Shown: in pieces, positions 5,997 through 9,490 of the stretch
How the letters are laid out: every line of letters begins with the position of its first letter
Position numbering within the stretch: the stretch's first letter is position 1
From: an uncultured Eubacteriales bacterium
GTDB lineage: Bacteria; Bacillota; Clostridia; Monoglobales; Monoglobaceae
Direction: 5' to 3'
DNA: 9,490 nt
NCBI GenBank assembly: GCA_900545865.1
Contig: URAN01000082.1
Coordinates: forward strand, 1 to 9,490
Position numbers and translations under genes: made by a program
Notes under the pieces: generated by a model
Databases searched by the model: none
Seen by the model: the letters and a program-made list of their open reading frames with translations, nothing else
Told to the model about the DNA's origin: nothing

Positions 5997-7034
5997 TTAT
6001 TGCATCTTATCAAGCGCTTCCCAAATTCCGCCGATATATACCGCACCGAGCGCCCTGTCATAAAGTCCATAGCCCGGCCTTCCGGTCTCGCCCCAAATCA
6101 TTCTTCCGTGGTCGGGGCGGATATATCCGTCAAAGCCGCTGTCGTGGTATGCCTTGATTATTCCGAATATGTCGAGCGAGCCGCATTCGGTCTTGTGCCC
6201 TGCTTCTTCAAAGCACTTATTGCCTGTTATTTTAACATTTCTTATATGTGCAAAGTGAATTCTGTCCGAAAAGCTTTTTACCATATCGATTATATCATTG
6301 TTCGGGTCAACGCCAAGCGAGCCGCTGCACAGCGTCAGGCCGTTATATGGGCTGTCATACAGCTTTAAGAAACGCTCGATATTTTTCTTGTTTGTTATAA
6401 TTCTCGGAAGTCCAAAGATGTTCCAGGGCGGGTCGTCGGGATGTATAGCCATCTTAATATGAACCTCTTCAGCGACTTTTATGACCCTGTCAAGAAAGTA
6501 TTTAAGGTTGTTCCATAAATCCTCTTCAGAGATATTCTGATACTTTTCAAGAAGTGCCTTCATACCTTCTTTGGTATAACTCGCGTCCCATCCGGGAAGC
6601 GATAAGTCTCCGGTCAGCGGATTCATCTTTTGAACCGTTTCATCTTTATATGCGAGGGCATAAGATCCGTCAGGAAGCTCGTAACTTAAATCCGAGCGTG
6701 TCCAGTCAAATACAGGCATAAAGTTATAGCACACACAGTCAATTCCGGCCTTTGAAAGGTTTCTTAGCGTCTCGCAATAATTTTCGATGTATCTGTCGCG
6801 GTCTCCGTCACCTGTTTTTATATCCTCGTGTACGGGTACGCTTTCTATTACCGAGAGAGTAAGACCCTTAGCCTCTATTGTTTCTTTTAATTTAATGATT
6901 CTTTCAAGCGGCCATACCTCCCCGACTGGAATATCGTATATGGCCGATACTATCCCGGTAACTCCGGGAATTTGTCTTATTTTATCCAATGTTACGGGGT
7001 CGTCCTCTCCGTACCATCTGAAAGTCATCTGCAA
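5997..7034 (-). CDS. uxuA: Mannonate dehydratase
   Basis: This 345-residue TIM-barrel protein converts D-mannonate to 2-keto-3-deoxy-D-gluconate. It matches the shorter Gram-positive form (about 350-360 residues) rather than the ~394-residue E. coli enzyme. Family segments include MTFRWYGEDDPVTL at the N-terminus, IPGVTGIVSAIYDIPVGEVW, ESVPVHEDIK, CYNFMPVFDWTR, KMAIHPDDPPW with metal-site residues, LCSGSLG, HFAHIRN and GYIRPDHGRMIWGE. I take the TTG at 7032-7034 as start: it has an AAGGTGA ribosome-binding site 7 nt upstream and gives MQMTFRWYG, which fits the family's usual M-x-MTFRWYG start. ATG at 7026-7028 is possible but is 13 nt from that site. It is the first intact gene of the uxuA-uxuB-uxaC operon. 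Its start overlaps the stop (7025-7027) of a truncated reading frame upstream, so translation of the remnant may still be coupled to uxuA. Confidence 0.96.
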   Translation of the reverse strand: MQMTFRWYGEDDPVTLDKIRQIPGVTGIVSAIYDIPVGEVWPLERIIKLKETIEAKGLTLSVIESVPVHEDIKTGDGDRDRYIENYCETLRNLSKAGIDCVCYNFMPVFDWTRSDLSYELPDGSYALAYKDETVQKMNPLTGDLSLPGWDASYTKEGMKALLEKYQNISEEDLWNNLKYFLDRVIKVAEEVHIKMAIHPDDPPWNIFGLPRIITNKKNIERFLKLYDSPYNGLTLCSGSLGVDPNNDIIDMVKSFSDRIHFAHIRNVKITGNKCFEEAGHKTECGSLDIFGIIKAYHDSGFDGYIRPDHGRMIWGETGRPGYGLYDRALGAVYIGGIWEALDKMQ

Positions 7035-7180
7035 TTTATCGTCACCTTCCTTGAATTTTCTTCCGCACTTTCGTATATTCCGAACATAGCATACATTGTG
7101 TCGCTTATGTCCGAAATCCCGAGAGCGGAGTGATTTACATAAAAATCATAATCTGCAAAACTGAATATCGACCGAGGAAT
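7025..7180 (-). pseudogene. C-terminal remnant of an unidentified protein, fused to a foreign start
   Basis: Reading on the minus strand, this frame encodes SIFSFADYDFYVNHSALGIS followed by DISDTMYAMFGIYESAEENS and RKVTINCR, ending at TGA 7025-7027, which overlaps the uxuA start. The sequence is protein-like over about 45 residues and looks like the genuine end of a larger enzyme, but there is no start codon with a ribosome-binding site and the frame is blocked by TAG at 7181-7183. It overlaps the preceding remnant in a different frame, so the 5' part of the gene is missing. I cannot name the family; the context suggests a carbohydrate enzyme from the uronate pathway. Confidence 0.55.
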
Positions 7181-7220
7181 CTATTTCGTCGGAAAACCCA
7201 GAAATAACAAATTTGCTCAT
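7146..7220 (-). pseudogene. N-terminal stub of a TIM-barrel sugar isomerase/epimerase-like gene
   Basis: An excellent ribosome-binding site (GGAGG, minus strand at 7231-7235, 10 nt before ATG at 7218-7220) opens a frame reading MSKFVISGFSDEIDSSVDIQ then FCRL and a stop at 7146-7148. The segment KFVISGFSDEI is typical of the start of xylose-isomerase-like TIM-barrel sugar isomerases and epimerases, which are about 270 residues long. Only about 20 residues remain. The gene appears to have lost everything after codon ~20, leaving its translation start as the 5' leader of uxuA. A functional short peptide is conceivable but less likely. Confidence 0.65.
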
Positions 7221-7302
7221 TGTGATTTTACCTCCATATATAATTTTTTCTTTATATTATCACAAAAATTAAAAACTTTCTTCTTAAATATTGATAAAAA
7301 CA

Positions 7303-7331
7303 TTGCATATATTAACATAATGATGTATAAT
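7303..7331 (+). promoter_or_regulatory. Promoter of the AraC-family gene
   Basis: TTGCAT (7303-7308, 4/6 match to -35) and a perfect TATAAT (7326-7331) are separated by 17 bp, with TG directly before the -10. The predicted start is near 7338, giving a leader of only about 20 nt that contains the ribosome-binding site GGGAGG (7343-7348), 8 nt before the ATG at 7357. The divergent promoter for the uronate operon must lie in the A/T-rich stretch 7236-7300, but I see no clear -35/-10 pair there. Confidence 0.75.
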
Positions 7332-7356
7332 AGGTATGGTAAGGGAGGCGTAAGCT

Positions 7357-8154
7357 ATGAATGACAAAAATTTGGGTTTTACGATAAAAAGGTCTTGTGA
7401 CGAAATCGCCGAAAATAAAATGTTTTATCTGCACAATCACCCCGACTGTTATGAAATACTCTTATTTCAAAAAGGGAATGCTGAGTTTTGGGTCGAAGGA
7501 AGCAAGTATCCGCTTAACCCCGAAGATACAATCGTTGTATCCAATTTTGAAATGCACCGAGTTCACCATAATTCACCGAGTGAATATAGAAGAATGGTAA
7601 TAAATGTTGATTTAAACTTTTTTACCAGGCATGGCTGTGAGCAGTATAAAAATATCTTTATCAATCGCACGCTGGGCGAAAATAACTGTATTCCGGCGGA
7701 GCTTTCAAGAAAGTATTGTTTAAGTGATATTATGCGAAAAATAGGTGACTATCTTAACGATGAAGAGGATAACGGCGTTGCCGCAACAGCCGCGTTAATC
7801 GAGCTTTTATATCTCTTGAACCGAGCGGCGGGCAAAACAAATAAGCAGATAAAAAATAATGAGCAAATTAAAAATATAATCCTTTACATAAATAACAGAC
7901 TTACAGAACAACTGTCTCTCGATAAGATTGCTGAGACCTTTTTCATCTCAAAAGGGCATCTCTGTAGGATATTTAAAGAATACACAGGTTATACATTAAA
8001 CCGTTACATTACATACAAGCGTCTTATGTACGTGCGAGAGCTTGTTGCAAGCGGAGTTTCGTGGACAGATGCGGGGCTTGAGGCCGGGTTTTCGAGTTAT
8101 TCTAACTTTTATAAAGCGTATAGAAGAACCTATGGCCATGGCCCGCGCGGTTAA
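7357..8154 (+). CDS. AraC/XylS-family transcriptional regulator, likely of the uronate operon
   Basis: The 265-residue protein has an N-terminal cupin-like sensor domain (about 1-125: HNHPDCYEILLFQKGNAEFW, YPLNPEDTIVVSNFEMHRVH) and a helical linker. The C-terminal AraC domain (about 165-265) has two helix-turn-helix motifs: LSLDKIAETFFISKGHLCRI and VSWTDAGLEAGFSSYSNFYK. The signature SNFYKAYRRTYGHGPRG ends the protein. Such proteins bind a sugar or sugar acid through the cupin pocket and activate (sometimes repress) nearby genes. It is divergent from uxuA with a shared ~140-bp A/T-rich control region, the usual arrangement for a dedicated regulator, so glucuronate or a pathway intermediate is the probable effector (inference). 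Start chosen by GGGAGG 8 nt upstream. Confidence 0.92.
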   Translation: MNDKNLGFTIKRSCDEIAENKMFYLHNHPDCYEILLFQKGNAEFWVEGSKYPLNPEDTIVVSNFEMHRVHHNSPSEYRRMVINVDLNFFTRHGCEQYKNIFINRTLGENNCIPAELSRKYCLSDIMRKIGDYLNDEEDNGVAATAALIELLYLLNRAAGKTNKQIKNNEQIKNIILYINNRLTEQLSLDKIAETFFISKGHLCRIFKEYTGYTLNRYITYKRLMYVRELVASGVSWTDAGLEAGFSSYSNFYKAYRRTYGHGPRG

Positions 8155-8420
8155 ATTAATAGCCAAGTAAGAAATCGACGTCTTTCGTGACATCAAAATA
8201 TTGTTCTCTCGAACCTTGTCACTCAGATAATTTCCGGCTTAAAATCTCTTTTGCAAATACATCGAAATAGAATTTAACTATTTTTCTCGCTTCTTTAAAA
8301 AGAATGCAGGAAGACTATAAAAGGCAGATAGGAATATATTAAATAGTATTATCAGGTTTTAACTTAGTTGATGTCAGCGTTGATGTAAAACGAGAAATTT
8401 AAGAAAAAGAGGAAGATGAA
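8155..8420. other. Non-coding stretch after the araC-type gene, possible decayed element DNA
   Basis: No open frame here resembles a known protein, and frames are broken by frequent stops. At the right end a short frame reads LVDVSVDVKREI before TAA at 8400-8402, which looks like the C-terminal tail of a larger protein rather than a gene. An inverted near-copy of the decamer discussed below (TTTGATGTCA on the minus strand, 8188-8197) is also present. I see no terminator for the AraC gene. Confidence 0.45.
8357..8389 (+). repeat. Tandem-decamer repeat, left copy (candidate integrase arm-type site)
   Basis: The segment contains GTTGATGTCA, GC, GTTGATGTAA in tandem (8367-8388). The surrounding 33 bp match 8610-8642 at 29 positions in the same orientation. 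It is read in frame as VDVSVDVK, followed closely by a stop codon, 57 bp before the tRNA fragment. Short tandem direct repeats flanking a tRNA-derived core are typical of tyrosine-recombinase arm-type binding sites. Confidence 0.65.
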
Positions 8421-8455
8421 AAAAACACTGCAACCGTTATGGTTACAGCGTTTTT
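8421..8455. terminator. Bidirectional intrinsic terminator next to the tRNA fragment
   Basis: AAAAACACTGCAACC (8421-8435) and GGTTACAGCGTTTTT (8441-8455) pair at 13 of 15 positions around the loop GTTAT. T-tracts are present on both strands: TTTTT ends the right arm on the + strand, and the A-run at 8419-8425 supplies Ts on the minus strand. It lies 3 bp beyond the CCA end of the tRNA-Lys fragment, as expected for the terminator of the original tRNA gene, and also just after the open frame ending at 8402. Confidence 0.8.
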
Positions 8456-8458
8456 AAT

Positions 8459-8503
8459 TGGTACACCTTCAGGGATTCGAACCCTGGACATCCTGATTAA
8501 GAG
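8459..8503 (-). other. 3' fragment of a tRNA-Lys(CUU) gene: attachment-site core
   Basis: On the minus strand the 45 bases run CTCTTAA (anticodon loop, anticodon CUU), TCAGG (3' anticodon-stem strand), ATGTC (variable loop), CAGGG-TTCGAAT-CCCTG (a perfect T arm), AAGGTGT (3' acceptor strand), A and CCA. The match to tRNA stops exactly at the anticodon loop: the preceding bases are GATAT rather than the CCTGA needed to close the stem, and no D arm or 5' acceptor is present. This is what remains when a tyrosine recombinase integrates at the anticodon loop and duplicates the 3' half of the gene. It is not a functional tRNA. The complete tRNA-Lys(CUU) should lie at the other end of the element, outside the window. 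Confidence 0.9.
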
Positions 8504-8609
8504 ATATCGAGGGTATTTCTTATTATCTCGTGAATTGCCATAAAATCGTATGTTTGCAACTATTTTGTGTAATTTTAATTTCTTGCTGAAGTGTGTTATT
8601 TTTAATTAA

Positions 8610-8642
8610 TTTTAGCTGCGTTGATGTCAGCGTTGATGTCAA
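8610..8642 (+). repeat. Tandem-decamer repeat, right copy (candidate integrase arm-type site)
   Basis: Two exact copies of GTTGATGTCA separated by GC (8620-8641), inside a 33-bp segment matching 8357-8389 at 29 positions. It lies 107 bp to the right of the tRNA-derived core. Like the left copy it can be read as VDVSVDVK, but here the frame runs on for about 45 more codons of unrecognisable, low-complexity sequence. Confidence 0.65.
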
Positions 8643-8671
8643 GATTTATAAAACTATAATTATACTAATCC

Positions 8672-8698
8672 CCCAATCGGTTATCTATGCCGATTGGG
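8672..8698. terminator. 9-bp hairpin downstream of the Rpn-like remnant
   Basis: CCCAATCGG (8672-8680) and CCGATTGGG (8690-8698) are perfect reverse complements with a 9-nt loop. It lies 22 bp past the stop of the minus-strand Rpn-like remnant. No clear T-tract follows on the minus strand (GGATTAG), so termination is possible but not certain. Confidence 0.45.
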
Positions 8699-8719
8699 AA
8701 AAATATTGTATGACTGAAT

Positions 8720-8921
8720 TTATTCAGAAATTTGACTTTTATAATATTCGCGCTTTTTATCCGGAACTTCTAATATATCCATAGCTTGATCTATGGTTAT
8801 GTGAAATGTTATCATCATTTTGTTTATGGAATTAAGTGTTGACTTATCCATACCGAGAGCCATACCTTCATCTATGCCAAAAAGTACGCCTTTATCATAG
8901 CCTTTATCATAAACGCCTCTG
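8720..8921 (-). pseudogene. C-terminal remnant of an Rpn-family / PD-(D/E)XK nuclease-type protein, cut by IS3
   Basis: The minus-strand frame ends at TAA 8720-8722 and encodes RGVYDKGYDKGVLFGIDEG, MALGMDKSTLNSINKMMITF and HITIDQAMDILEVPDKKREY followed by YKSQISE. Glycine-spaced charged repeats followed by a short helical domain of the pattern QAMDxLxVPxxxRxxY are typical of the C-terminus of Rpn (recombination-promoting nuclease) / PDDEXK_2 proteins of Clostridia, which are about 250-330 residues long. The nuclease domain is absent: upstream of about position 8921 the frame continues only as MTFSFPLSDLLYQIFGCLST and some further residues, which is the antisense of the IS3 leader. The IS insertion therefore removed or displaced the 5' part. 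If the IS is complete, the missing part may lie beyond the right end of the window. Confidence 0.75.
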
Positions 8922-8943
8922 GAGTGGTATAATATAAATAGAG

Positions 8944-8972
8944 TCGACAAACACCCAAAAATCTGATATAAT
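8944..8972 (+). promoter_or_regulatory. IS3 transposase promoter with overlapping palindrome
   Basis: TCGACA (8944-8949, 5/6 match to -35) and TATAAT (8967-8972) are spaced by 17 bp. TCTGAT (8962-8967) and ATCAGA (8975-8980) form a dyad overlapping the -10 box and start region, possibly a self-regulatory site or a hairpin in the transcript. An AGAGGG ribosome-binding site follows (8982-8987), 7 nt before the orfA ATG. Confidence 0.7.
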
Positions 8973-8994
8973 AAATCAGAAAGAGGGAAAGAAA

Positions 8995-9270
8995 ATGTCA
9001 AAGTACAGCAAGAAATTTAAAGAGGAAGCGTTAAAACTGTCCGATGAAATAGGAGTCAAGAAGGCAGCACTGCAATTAGGATTGCAATACTACACTCTTG
9101 CGGATTGGAGAAAAGCTCGTAAGTATGCAAAAAAGCATACTGTGGTTCTGACAGAAAACGAAGCTAATGCAAAAATATGCGAGCTTGAACGTGAAAACGC
9201 AGAGCTTCGCCTGGCAAATGAAATATTAAAGGATGCTCTCGGTTTTTTCGCAAAAGACCGGAAGAGGTAA
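8995..9270 (+). CDS. IS3-family transposase OrfA
   Basis: This 91-residue protein has the N-terminal helix-turn-helix of IS3 OrfA proteins (SKKFKEEALKLSDEIGVKKA, then ALQLGLQYYTLADWRKA), which binds the element's terminal inverted repeats. A C-terminal leucine-zipper-like coil (ICELERENAELRLANEILKD, about residues 62-81) serves for oligomerisation. It ends ALGFFAKDRKR, the usual place for frameshifting into OrfB. OrfA alone usually acts as a regulator, while the OrfAB fusion is the transposase. The ATG is supported by AGAGGG upstream. The gene is intact. Confidence 0.93.
   Translation: MSKYSKKFKEEALKLSDEIGVKKAALQLGLQYYTLADWRKARKYAKKHTVVLTENEANAKICELERENAELRLANEILKDALGFFAKDRKR
9243..9249 (+). 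promoter_or_regulatory. Programmed -1 ribosomal frameshift site TTTTTTC
   Basis: In the orfA frame the codons are GGT TTT TTC, so T TTT TTC is a canonical X XXY YYZ heptamer. Slipping back by one base enters the orfB frame, which is open from here to the window end. The orfA stop codon follows at 9268-9270. I did not identify a firm downstream stimulatory structure. Confidence 0.75.
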
Positions 9271-9490
9271 AAACAGCTGAAAGGCATATATTTATTTTGA
9301 AATACAAACATAGATACGCAGTAAAATTAATGTGCGAAGTCTTAAAAATCAGCGAATCCGGATATTACAGGTGGCTGAAAAACAAGGACAAGCCTTCCAA
9401 ACGTCATCTTCTTCTGGTCAAAATAAATGAAATCATATCCGAACATCCCGATAATGCGAATTACGGATATGACCGCATACATAAAGCATT
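9243..9490 (+). CDS. IS3-family transposase OrfB, N-terminal part (runs off window)
   Basis: The -1 frame relative to orfA is open from the slippery site to the end. It reads CGG TTT TTT CGC AAA and onward, encoding FFRKRPEEVKTAERHIFILK, then YKHRYAVKLMCEVLKISESG, YYRWLKNKDKPSKRHLLLVK and INEIISEHPDNANYGYDRIHK. This is the typical start of IS3 OrfB: a helical region with the LxISxSGYYRW motif, then the HTH_21 segment with NYGYDRI (usually YGYRRI). The DDE catalytic core lies beyond the window. It is translated as an OrfAB fusion by frameshifting; no independent start with a good ribosome-binding site is obvious. Confidence 0.9.

Larger units (their letters stand above)
8921..9490 (+). mobile_element. 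IS3-family insertion sequence, left part (continues beyond window)
   Basis: The element contains orfA, a programmed frameshift site and the beginning of orfB in the order and spacing typical of IS3-family elements. Its left end must lie between about 8918 and 8945, because the Rpn-like coding sequence is intact up to there; a terminal inverted repeat cannot be fixed without the right end. The direction is away from the interrupted gene. Subgroup not assigned. Confidence 0.85.

Noticed and set aside
5690..6368. Long + strand frames opposite uxuB and uxuA
   Set aside because: They are antisense shadows of well-conserved enzymes and have no family features.
8459..8503. Functional tRNA gene
   Set aside because: Only the half from the anticodon loop to CCA is present; the D arm, 5' acceptor strand and 5' anticodon-stem strand are missing.
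8593..8784. 63-codon + strand frame containing VDVSVDVK
   Set aside because: No ribosome-binding site; the sequence crosses a hairpin and the antisense of the Rpn remnant. It is more likely an arm-site region than a gene.
8720..9001. Complete 93-residue minus-strand gene
   Set aside because: Its first ~28 residues are the antisense of the IS3 promoter and leader; only the part up to about 8921 resembles an Rpn protein.
1..9490. CRISPR array, toxin-antitoxin pair or retron
   Set aside because: No regularly spaced repeats, Cas, reverse transcriptase or typical toxin-antitoxin gene pairs were seen on either strand.

Overview
The window looks like part of an AT-rich genome from an anaerobic, probably gut-dwelling, low-GC Firmicute of the class Clostridia. 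Support comes from the S-layer homology (SLH) protein, Gram-positive style ribosome-binding sites (GGAGG, AGGAGA), an SDR-type fructuronate reductase of the Bacillus/Clostridia kind, an Rpn/PD-(D/E)XK remnant and an IS3 element. No species can be named from the sequence alone.

Positions 1-3208 (+ strand) form a cell-envelope and regulatory block: the C-terminal part of an SLH surface protein; a small secreted, membrane-anchored protein with an acidic tail; a strong sigma-70-type promoter preceded by large AT-rich inverted repeats; about 235 nt of untranslated, highly foldable sequence ending in an intrinsic terminator (a probable structured ncRNA or long leader); then three genes joined by ATGA overlaps, encoding a DUF3268-like zinc-finger protein, a small sigma-70-like factor and a minimal type I signal peptidase. 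Positions 3209-3751 hold no convincing gene.

Positions 3752-7220 (- strand) are a hexuronate operon read from high to low coordinates: uxuA, an SDR-type uxuB, then uxaC. Together they take D-glucuronate to D-fructuronate (UxaC), D-mannonate (UxuB) and 2-keto-3-deoxygluconate (UxuA). The KDG kinase, the aldolase and any transporter are not in the window. Between uxuA and the divergent AraC-family regulator (7357-8154, +) lies the scar of a deletion: the start of one gene, a TIM-barrel sugar isomerase-like protein, is joined to the tail of another.

Positions 8155-9490 are a mobile-DNA zone. A 45-bp fragment of a tRNA-Lys(CUU) gene runs from the anticodon loop to CCA. It lies next to a bidirectional terminator and between two copies of a roughly 33-bp sequence containing tandem GTTGATGTCA decamers, an arrangement resembling the attP site of a tyrosine recombinase. 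No integrase gene is present. Further right, an Rpn-family gene remnant is cut off by an IS3-family element with its own promoter, orfA, a TTTTTTC frameshift site and the beginning of orfB, which runs off the window.
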